A DNA stretch of 64,000 nucleotides from Pohlia nutans. Its lineage: Eukaryota; Streptophyta; Bryopsida; Bryales; Mniaceae. Below the pieces are notes generated by a model, which searched no databases, was not told the origin of the DNA, and worked only from the letters and a program-made list of their open reading frames with translations. Where the stretch lies: contig CM040086.1 of the NCBI GenBank assembly GCA_022496805.1, positions 2,792,501-2,856,500 of the forward strand, in the 5' to 3' direction. The translations under genes were made by a program, and so were the position numbers. Shown here one piece after another: positions 56,469-64,000 of this stretch (position 1 is its first letter; the number at the start of each line of letters is the position of its first letter).

Positions 56469-58011
56469 TTAAGTAAAACTATATATCCGGAATAGTACGT
56501 AGTGCAACATTGCATTCTTTCGCTGGACAGATTTGCGTTCAGAGAAATTAATTCCAGTTTGCGGTCCCCTGCTAGCTTCTTCCAAAACAATCAGGTCCGA
56601 GACTCTCACTTTAGGTCCTCCATTTTTTTGTTCATGGACTTGAACGAGCTTTCCTTCATTTTTGCTTCGACGTGCTGCAGCAGCTTTGAAAGGGCTGCCC
56701 AAATCCACGGAGCATCCAACGTCAAGAGGATGGGATAATCTTAGTTGGTCAACCGACAATCTAAATCTGCAGTGAGTCTAGCAAACAGGAATTGATCAAA
56801 GAGTCCAGTTAGGAGTTCTTACATGAATAGTTTTTCTCACAAGTGCTGCAGTTCCATTTCTTCTCATAAACTGCGTCCTGATTAAGTCGGCCGTCATCAT
56901 CTCTCACGGGAGAGTCTTCCGGAACCTCCTTCATGGTAACCTGGGCCTTACCATTTCCCACGGGAGAGTCTCGAGTCTTCGTTAATGTTTCGTTGTGGGC
57001 ACGGAGGAGTGTCCCACGGAAGTCCTTTAGTTTTTTATACCTGTGAGAGAATCGTTCAGTTTCAAACTAGCATAATTTCTTATAATAAAGTTGATAAACA
57101 TAAAGAGCAGCTTACATGATTTCTTCAGGACTGAAACCGGTCTCGCCATGGCTGCTATCAGAACTGCAACTGATAGGGGAGTAGATAGCGTTTGCATCAG
57201 TTAGGACTTGGCGTAGGGCGTTCTCCAAAACCCAGGGTGCCAACCAGCAATTCTTCTTCGAATCCTCTATCTGTATTAAAATCAGTTGTAGCATATCAAT
57301 ACTCTAGTAGTAATTCTTATTATAAACTTCACTTATTCTCTGAATGGGTAAGTACTAACCATTTTAACCCCTAAACGTCTGCACATGCCTTTGCGGCCAG
57401 TAGAATACGTTGTATTTTCATAGTATTTGGAATGAACCCACACCTCTAATAGGTTTGAGGTCAAAAGAGAAGTTGAAATTTAAACCAATGCGGTTCTAAT
57501 GAGCTACTGAGATCCCAATTTAGAGTTTCTTGTTGGTAGAAAATCCCAATTATACGACAGCGTATAGCTAAGTTATACGACTTTACTGTCTAGCTAAGTT
57601 CTTAGTAGACTTGGGCATGCATTGTAAATCATTTATTGACATCTGGAAGATATATATATATACACAGGGAAAGAACGTGAATGGGTGGTGAGCTTTGCTT
57701 ACGTGCATAGCAACTGACGATGTGAGATTGAAGCTGACATTGCAGCGGGAACAGGTGCTGTCTTCGTGATTTGCTTTGATGTGCTCCTCGAGCTCCTCCT
57801 TGATTTCGAAGTCTTTCTTGCAAGCCCGGCAGAACAGACGATGCTTTTCGTCGTGATGCTTTTTCATCACTCTATCCCCCAACATGTTTAAGTCAACATG
57901 AATGGATTCCTCGCAACCCTCGTGACCGCACATGACCACCAGCGGAACCTTCAGGTTGTACTTAGGCAGCATCACTGATTTTTTATCCACAAGTTTTGGT
58001 TCAGGAGCCAT
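56469..58011 (-). CDS. C2H2-like zinc-finger protein (4 exons, 295 aa)
   Basis: Exons, right to left: 57703-58011, 57116-57270, 56823-57040, 56469-56674; GT-AG, frame kept. The start MAPEPKLVDKK is chosen because the Cys/His region follows directly. Exon 1 has three Cys/His clusters: CGHEGCEESIHVD with a later HHDEKH, then CRACKKDFEIKEELEEHIKA with NH (a standard C2H2 finger), then CSRCNVSFNLTSSVAMH. Exon 3 has another pair, WNCSTCEKNYS, which continues in exon 4 towards a His. Between them is a linker with Trp-rich NCWLAPWVLENAL. The role could be nucleic-acid binding or protein contact; the family was not recognised. For exon 4 the acceptor at 56675 was chosen because the nearer one at 56767 gives a 56-bp intron and an early stop. 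Confidence 0.72.
57364..57560. mobile_element. TTAA-type MITE, right end lost
   Basis: Begins TTAACCCCTAAACGTCTGCA and shares GAGAAGTTGAAATTTAAACC and TTAGAGTTTCTTGTTGGTAG with the inner element at 42608-42839. The closing inverted repeat is missing. In intron 1 of the zinc-finger gene. Confidence 0.65.
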
Positions 58012-58367
58012 AATTCTGAGTAACTGCCTTGCAGAATTGAACAAGAGGATGACAGAGTAGTTAGATTGATCTAACAAAGAAGAGTTGTCATGTTCCCATG
58101 CTCACACTGACTGCTATATGTACTGTGCAGACTGACTGTGGAAGCTCTAACGAATAGGCAGGTGAAAGATTTCAGACAGGATCTGAAGCTCAAGTGACAG
58201 TGAAACTGCTCTGCCAGACGAAAGCCAAAACGGTTAATTTGCTGGCCTGGAAGATGCACAGTCAGGAATGGAATAATTGAAGTTTCACCAAGTGCAGGTA
58301 CGTAGAAGTATCTGAGCCGTTTCAGTGCAGATTTTCTCACATGTAAGTTAGTTCCATTAACCCTTAA

Positions 58368-58765
58368 GGGCATCCTCAATCTTGCCTTGGCAAGGTGGCA
58401 CGCCACCTGCATTTGGCGTGTCTGTTTTGGCAGCAGGATGGAAAAAAAAAAAAAAATGCCGTTGAAGCGGCCCCAACCCTGTTGCGCTCTTGTATCCTCA
58501 TCTTGCGCTCCTGCGCTCCTGCGCTCCTCAATTGACTTACCCGCTGATCCTGCGCTCCTCGATTGCAGCTCCTGCGCCAGTTGACCAGCTGTAGCGTGGA
58601 GTTTCGAGCTCTGGGAAAGGAGATAAAAGTACCGGCTGATGAGGTTCATTTGGAGTGGCCGTGAACTTACTGCAGCCTTTGACGGCGGGATTGGGTCACG
58701 TAGGAGGCTCCACCCCAGGAAAGTGCCGTTGGCGGGCCTTCTTGCCGTGAAGATTGAGGATGCCC
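58368..58765. mobile_element. Tourist-like (PIF/Harbinger) MITE, TSD TAA
   Basis: Ends GGGCATCCTCAATCTT and AAGATTGAGGATGCCC, flanked by TAA (58365-58367 and 58766-58768). The interior is more GC-rich than the flanks and contains CTGCGCTCCTGCGCTCCTG. It lies in or beside a TTAACCC motif. Confidence 0.88.
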
Positions 58766-58789
58766 TAACCCCGAAATGTCCAACCGTTT

Positions 58790-59105
58790 TGAACACTGAT
58801 CTCAGAACCACTTTATGACATTTAGCACAGGGTGCTACCTCCCACATAAATGGTAGATACTTTTGCTACCTTGTGAATGTACTACTCACGATACCTCTAT
58901 AATATCCGGCAATACCCTTGATATATTAAGGCGATACCATGATGATATTCGCGGATATCACCTCATGAAGTTGCTACATATTTATGACATGATGAGCATT
59001 CTCGCTACATTTCCAAAAAAAAATCATTTTCTTTCTTTGTATGTTTAGCAACCCCATTTTTTGGGTAGAAATCCAGCTAATTTTAGCCAGTATTGAGATC
59101 ACTGG
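58790..59105 (+). repeat. Dispersed repeat, uninterrupted copy (empty site)
   Basis: Collinear with the two halves at 12820-12923 and 13176-13375. At CTCTATAATATCC it lacks the MITE present in the other copy. Confidence 0.75.
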
Positions 59106-59211
59106 TTTTGAAGGTGGACAATGTACAGAATCAAACACAATTTTCTCATCCGTCATTGACTTTTTGCAGTGTGGATTTTTTTATCCGTCATTGAATATAG
59201 TAGATCAAAGG

Positions 59212-59390
59212 TGTACCGTACGTTGTGGTTAGTTTCGGACAGCGAGGTGTCGAAATTGAATTTCCACATCAGATTTTGAGAGGTCCACGTCACCCTTAAC
59301 CAATCACAAGATGCCATGTGGCACTTTTGGACAAAAATGGACAAAAAGTAATTAATCAATGTCGAAACTGACCACGCTGCGTAGGGTATT
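59212..59390. mobile_element. MITE family with GTCGAAACTGACCACG end, copy 3
   Basis: Best-preserved ends of the three copies: left GTACGTTGTGGTTAGTTTCG, right TGTCGAAACTGACCACGCTG. Interior as at 22357 and 40318. Confidence 0.78.
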
Positions 59391-59663
59391 CAATTGTGTA
59401 TTAGATCAAAGGTGGATGGCAGAGTGGTTAAAACCATTGTTTCTGTAACATTCCAAGGCCCATACGAATCCTTGACGGATTCTTGTGTCTTTGCAGTACT
59501 TATTAAAGGCGAAAGTGGTCCATTCATCTCCCTCAGTGATTTCTCTTCGAATGTCCAAGGATTTTAATTCTGTGCCATAATGTATTGCTGCTGGATCTTC
59601 AAAATAGATCCTACAACAACAGACCGTGATCGCTAATCCCAAATTTTTGAGCACTAGCACATA

Positions 59664-59893
59664 TTAACCCTTGAAGGATTTAGGGAATAGTATATATGTT
59701 GTCGTATATTTAACATTTGTTATGAGTAGAAAGTTCCAAATTGAGATCCCAAAAGCTTTTAAGACCATGTAGACATGAATTTTAACTTTACTTTTTATAC
59801 AATACTCATAGGAGGTGTAGAACCATTCCAAATACAATGAAATACGGTCGTGTACATTGGCCGGAATGGGCAATCTGGACCTTTAAGGGTTAA
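59664..59893. mobile_element. TTAA-type MITE, CCCTTGAAGGATT subfamily
   Basis: TTAACCCTTGAAGGATTTAG at the left and CTGGACCTTTAAGGGTTAA at the right. The inner sequence matches 26037-26245 in reverse (GTATATTTAACATTTG, GTAGAAAGTTCCAAATTGAG). Confidence 0.85.
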
Positions 59894-60059
59894 ATTCTTG
59901 TATAACAAATCACAGAAAAATAAGAATGATCCGCAGCCTTGTCAAAACTGCAAATAAGCTATCACTTTCGGAGGCTATATCTTGAGGGTGAAGATTGTCC
60001 ACTATGTACGTGACAACCCGGGAAGTTTGGGGGGGAGGTTTTATGCGACGCGACGCGTT

Positions 60060-60350
60060 AGACTGATTAAAAAGGGGATGATTTGGGAAATTTTTATGTC
60101 TCATTTCATGTTGCAGCGATTCACCCGAAATTTCAATAATTTCAATGTAAAAGTGCTCTTAAAAATTCAACTCATAAAATTAAGCAACCAAAAAGTCTCC
60201 AAAAATCACTACACGTAGTGAGTGTTACATTTCAACCAATCACAACAAATTTCATGCACAAATTGTCAATATCTTAATATTTGTAATCAAAGTACGAAAG
60301 AGTTTTCAATTTTAAGTTTTGAACTTTATACAAATTTTTTGGTGATAACA
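60060..60350 (+). repeat. Dispersed ~300-bp repeat, copy 3
   Basis: Collinear with 7340-7640: GGGATGATTTG, CTCATTTCATGT, AATTTCAATGTAAAAGTGC, ATTTCAACCAATCACAACAA. Confidence 0.65.
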
Positions 60351-60639
60351 ATTGCACATCTAATTATATGGATAGAACCTAAAATCGATAACGTACAACT
60401 TTTAATTATACATCAAGTTCAAAATATTCCTTTTAGTTGCATTTTATAATGCATTTTTTCAATTCTCCAAATTTAAACAAAGTTGTGAGCATTTCGGGGT
60501 TAATAGAATTTAATAAATTTTAATTAAATCTTGCTATTTCCTGCAATGGATGTAGCTTCTTGAACTGTGGATGTAGATCCTCCGATGACTCAATCACATG
60601 AATGTAGACTCTCTTTCGTTAAGGATAATGATTACATGC

Positions 60640-60759
60640 TACATGCTACCCACCAAGGCTACTACACCAGATCCCATTAGAACTTTGAAGTTAAACGCGT
60701 TTGGGCCCGAATAGTACTAGGATGGGTGACCTCCCGGGAAGTCCCGTGCTACATCCATT
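60640..60759 (+). rRNA. 5S rRNA-like sequence, probably a degenerate or element-borne copy
   Basis: The 3' two thirds match plant 5S rRNA closely: GATCCCATTAGAACTTTGAA, AAGTTAAACGCGTTTGGGC and AGTACTAGGATGGGTGACCT followed by CCCGGGAAGTCCC. This covers the internal promoter boxes A and C. The first 30 bases match less well (TACATGCTACCCACCAAGG) and a run of T for termination is not directly downstream. There is one copy, not an array. It may be a 5S pseudogene, or the 5S-derived part of a Cassandra-type TRIM LTR; the flank at 60870-60960 also occurs near 3370-3480, which favours a mobile origin. Confidence 0.65.
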
Positions 60760-61942
60760 TAGAAATGGAAAGAGTAGTCTTGTACCAATGTCCCTTTGCC
60801 TGGTGGGCAATGGCTCATTGTCAAGATGAATAGACCCCGAAAGAAGACTGGAGTTTCTATCTACATGCTACCCTAAAAAGTGGACCTATAACTACCTAAC
60901 CTACCACTAGGTACCATTAAACAGAACCGTCATTCTCTCCCCCAAGACATTTTTTAACGAGGTCAAACAAGTGATGCCCATTAGAGCATCCCCAGTCGTC
61001 CCTTAAGCCCTTAAGCCTACATCCGTGTTAGAGGCTTAGGGCTCCAAAATGCTCCCAGTCGTGACCTGTAAACAACTTTTTCATCCAGGTCGCGGCCTTT
61101 AAACGGCCGTCGACCTGGAATTTTCAGCTTCCTGGAGACGAGCCGTAAGTGCCGCGAATAGAAAGTTTTTGCTCGCATCTTTCTTGATTGTTGGTCTCGC
61201 ATCTTTCTCGATTGTTTGTCTTTCTGCGGTAGTTGTTTTCACCGTTGCGGGATCGGGTAGTTGGTTCCCCCCGTTGCGGGACTCTCACACGCTGCGTTTT
61301 AGTTGTTTGGAATCGAGTCCCCCAAGATTTAGAATTTAGGGTTCAGAGACTCCGATGCACATCGTCGACACTCACCAAATGCATTCTTCACTTCGAAGTT
61401 TGACACCGTCAATCTGATGATCGGCTCTCTCGGTCAGTAAGAGTCCTGTCATTGCGAATGGTGTGAGAGGATGTTAGGGTTTCTTCTCAATCGCATTCCC
61501 TTTTTCTGTTTTTCCCTTTTCTGGGATTTTGGCTGCCGATTGCTCCTGTTGAGTGGATCGTAAGCTCGCGGCGATGATCGAAAAGAGTCAAGGCCATCGG
61601 AGTCTCTCTTTACCAAAATTCAGAGCTTGTATCCAAATTTTGAAATCTTTCGATTTTTTATTTGACAAGGGATTTGTTAATTTAGGTTACGGTAGCTTTT
61701 CAATGTCGAAGTTGTTGCTGGAATCGATAATGTCAGCTCTGCATTGAGCGCATCCGTTGAGCAATGCATTTACGATTCTTCTCCAAGACCGTAGGCAATA
61801 TTTATTTCCTTTTGATTACTGTGATCGCGGTGGAAGGGGGTTTTCAATTCTTCTCCCTCTTTTGATTAAAGTATTTTGATGATATTGTGTCAATGGATAC
61901 TGAAAAACTGACTACTGATGTGATTGACGCAGATGTTTCTTA
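60760..61942. other. Spacer and likely 5' region of the right-hand gene
   Basis: 60870-60960 repeats sequence seen at 3370-3480. 60985-61095 contains GAGCATCCCCAGTCG and ATGCTCCCAGTCGTGACCTG, remnants of a Harbinger-like end. From about 61200 the sequence becomes promoter or leader-like (CCGTTGCGGGA twice). A 64-codon frame at 61553-61747 begins with GTG and was not accepted as coding. Confidence 0.45.
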
Positions 61943-63691
61943 ATGGACAGAGAAAATCACTTGCCGGAATCCAAGTGGGGCGCTACTTGCTATAGGGCAA
62001 ATCCTGAGCACTTGCTGGAGTTTTGGCATCCTACAGAGACTAATCACTTACAATCTCATGAAGAGGCTGCACCTTCTCATCTGCCAGGTATTTTTATTTT
62101 ATGACTTTCTTTGGTTCTTCTGTTGGTACTTGGTACTTGGAAGCACACGCATTTCTCATGTCATTTCAAACACTTCTTAAAAGACCAAGGATCCATGTTT
62201 CAATCATGTTGTGAAAAGTATAATTGAGGTGAGGCCAAAGTTTTTGTCACCAGAATCCGAGAAGAGCATTGCATGTACATCAACAAAATTGAAGATTAGA
62301 AACTTCCCGTGTGAAAAACTGCTTAAAAATCATGGCTTGATCCTTTAGGGTTTAACCAAAAGTTTTTGGTTGCGAATCACAACAGGCTCTTGCGATTGTC
62401 ACCAGCGTTTGTATCACCCGTGCATTCCTACTACAATTCATCTCTATGGCAATTTGATGGAGGTGCACACTGATGGAAACTGATGAATTCTGGCACCTTC
62501 CCCGAAATCATGAGATTCGAAATTCAATCCAATCAAGGTCATACACTTAGAAATCTAGCATAATTCTTGATAGTGAGTCGCCCTACCAGTGTACTGGTAC
62601 TTTCTGTCAAGCTTTGGTGATGTGCGCGGCTGGTTTTGTGAGTTGGGGATTTCCAGATGTCACAATGAAGCGTGTTGTGTCGGTGCAACTGGGTTTCAGG
62701 ATGGTCGACGATGCTTGGACGGGGCCTGCTTTGATCGCTGAATTTGTTCATTCTTAGAGATAATGTTCCGTCAGATTGCTGTAGTCGAAGGTTCATTCAT
62801 GTTCAATCTGCATGACTCGAGCTTAGATTGCAGACTTTGATGAGCCTAATTTTCAGAAAATGCTGTTCTTCAAGTCCAATTCGAAGTGGGGCATGAACAA
62901 GACAAATTTGGTGTTAGCTCTAGCGCTTGTACTCTTGTTGGAACTATCTTGGTTAGGTTTTCAGTAAGAAATTAGCATGCTGACTGATCTGCATAATTCA
63001 GCGCAGCTCCTCAAGGTGCGCACCTAGTTTGTTTGGTTTACTAGTTGTAGTTTCTATATTCAGTTGAATTGTACTAAATCTTCAATTTGTGTAGGGCTCG
63101 TGAACAAGTGCAAAGGTATTCTATGAGAGAAGCTGCCAAGGGTAATCAGACGACTGAAGGAGACAGGTAGTCCTTTGTGGCAAGTGTTCTTTAATCTCGA
63201 TTACTCTGTCTTCAGGGTCAGCCATGTTACGTGTTGCCTATAATATTTGCACAATTATGGAGCAGTGTATGGCAGTAGTTGGTCGTGAGTTGATTGTGTG
63301 TACATGGCACCTTGGAATGCGGGGCAAGATTTTACGAGATTGGAATATTTCATTACCAAGATTTTACTTCTGTCTTGAAATATTATTGAAATATTATTCT
63401 AGCTTCGTTGGTTTAGTCATCAGTTCGTCATGTTGTTATTCAGTCGACAGCGTATGTTGCAACATCATCTCCTATGTAGATTATGTTAGAGCTTTGTACT
63501 TTTCTTGCAGGATAAAATTTGAAGAACTCGCGGTTTCTGCAATTGCTACCAAAGCAGCTGAGGCTGTTAAAAGGAGATTTGATGCAACGTAAGTACTTTA
63601 GCGCTGTACTCCATCCAAGTGATATGATACTCATTTTAACCTTGTTGACTTTTCGTGCAGAATCCTAAGGGTTGATCCTCAAGCACACTAA
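61943..63691 (+). CDS. Unrecognised small multi-exon gene (148 aa in this model)
   Basis: Exons 61943-62087, 62857-62963, 63002-63015 (14-base micro-exon), 63095-63166, 63511-63588 and 63661-63691 join in frame at GT-AG sites. The protein starts MDRENHLPESKWGAT and includes VLQVQFEVGHEQDKFGVSSS and AREQVQRYSMREAAKGNQTT. It then has a helical, Ala/Lys-rich stretch (KFEELAVSAIATKAAEAVKR) and ends RVDPQAH. I do not recognise the family. The micro-exon could be skipped using a donor at 62956, also in phase. An out-of-frame ATG lies 10 bases upstream of the chosen one. Just after the stop, a near-copy of GGGTTGATCCTCAAGCACAC follows, and further open sequence with donor-like ends (63692-63788) suggests the transcript continues; the 3' end is the weakest part. 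Confidence 0.5.
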
Positions 63692-64000
63692 TACTGAGGG
63701 TTGATCCACAAGCACACTAACCCTCCTATGGATGCATTACATACCCTGCATGATGGCAAGTTCCTTCATCTTTCGGTTACAGACCGAGGTAAACATCTAC
63801 CTTGTTTTATTCTTGTATCATTGATCTTGAAGCACCCTTGTCATGTGCTAGTTTAATCTTTCTTGGTTTACTTGCCTGTAAGCTCTTCCTGCTCCTTTAT
63901 CAGGAGTTCTATTATCGGTATGCAATAATGTTAATCGTCACATCCTGAAAGCTGACAAGTTGTGTCTTTCATTGTGTACAGATGGGCAAATTCGGCTTAT
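63692..64000 (+). other. Possible continuation of the right-hand gene, cut by the window edge
   Basis: 63695-63788 is open in one frame (PPMDALHTLHDGKFLHLSV) and ends at a GTAAAC donor. An acceptor-like CAG is at 63901-63903 and another (TACAG) near 63980. No phase-consistent link to exon 63511-63588 was found. Confidence 0.3.

Larger units (their letters stand above)
58012..60639. other. Zinc-finger promoter and MITE-rich spacer
   Basis: After the zinc-finger leader comes a stack of elements: Tourist-like (58368-58765), a dispersed repeat (58790-59105), a MITE (59212-59390), a TTAA MITE (59664-59893) and the 300-bp repeat (60060-60350). No gene recognised. The long minus-strand frame at 58071-58847 runs through the Tourist-like element and is not credible. 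Confidence 0.55.

Noticed and set aside
56741..56766. Alternative last exon of the zinc-finger gene
   Set aside because: It would need a 56-bp intron and stops after eight codons. The acceptor at 56675 gives a normal intron and a longer frame.
58071..58847. 258-codon minus-strand open frame
   Set aside because: It runs through the Tourist-like MITE (58368-58765) and unrelated flanks, and has no family features.
1..64000. CRISPR arrays, bacterial operons, phage or toxin genes
   Set aside because: No array-like repeat-spacer pattern or prokaryotic gene organisation; tandem repeats here are minisatellites, and genes are intron-containing plant families.

Overview
This window looks like nuclear DNA from a land plant. 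The genes are plant families with many introns: AWPM-19 membrane proteins, an IQ67-domain protein, a plant wax synthase, a pectinesterase and a plastid-targeted protein. The space between and inside genes is full of short non-autonomous DNA transposons, several with plant-type ends (CACTA, Stowaway, Tourist). One gene, at 22921-30698, encodes a nephrocystin-1 (NPHP1) homologue, a protein of the ciliary transition zone. That points to a plant with flagellate sperm (bryophyte, lycophyte, fern or early seed plant). I cannot name the species from sequence alone.

Layout. 1-9 kb is AT-rich intergenic DNA with MITEs. Two AWPM-19 genes stand in tandem on the + strand (9124-10710 and 14981-17185). An N-myristoylated-type EF-hand protein follows on the - strand (18675-20792), then the nephrocystin-1-like gene on the - strand (22921-30698). 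After it come a cytochrome P450 relic (32118-32397, +), a DUF3727-type plastid protein (32612-35905, -) and a type II pectinesterase (38785-43551, -). Between 43.5 and 48.5 kb there is no intact gene, but there are degenerate tandem repeats, a truncated copy of the 3' end of the IQD gene (47600-47833) and a two-exon relic resembling the C-terminus of an ISE2/SKI2-like RNA helicase (48073-48520). A wax synthase (48793-50275, -), an IQD protein (50839-53999, -) and a C2H2-like zinc-finger protein (56469-58011, -) follow. The right end has a 5S rRNA-like sequence (60640-60759) and an unrecognised small multi-exon gene (61943-63691, +) that may run beyond its modelled stop.

All exon models were built by hand from open frames, GT-AG sites (one GC-AG) and phase agreement. 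Nearly every junction keeps frame; exceptions are stated. There is no operon logic here. Possible functional themes are stress or desiccation membrane proteins (AWPM-19), cell wall and surface chemistry (pectinesterase, wax synthase), Ca2+ signalling (EF-hand, IQD) and the sperm cilium (NPHP1), but these are neighbours rather than a demonstrated pathway.

The most interesting items are: the land-plant nephrocystin-1 gene with its SH3 domain apparently missing and its exon-1 splice donor copied in tandem; a family of TTAA-target MITEs whose insertion mode is shown by a nested copy and by a paralogous empty site; and a duplicated splice donor in the second AWPM-19 gene.
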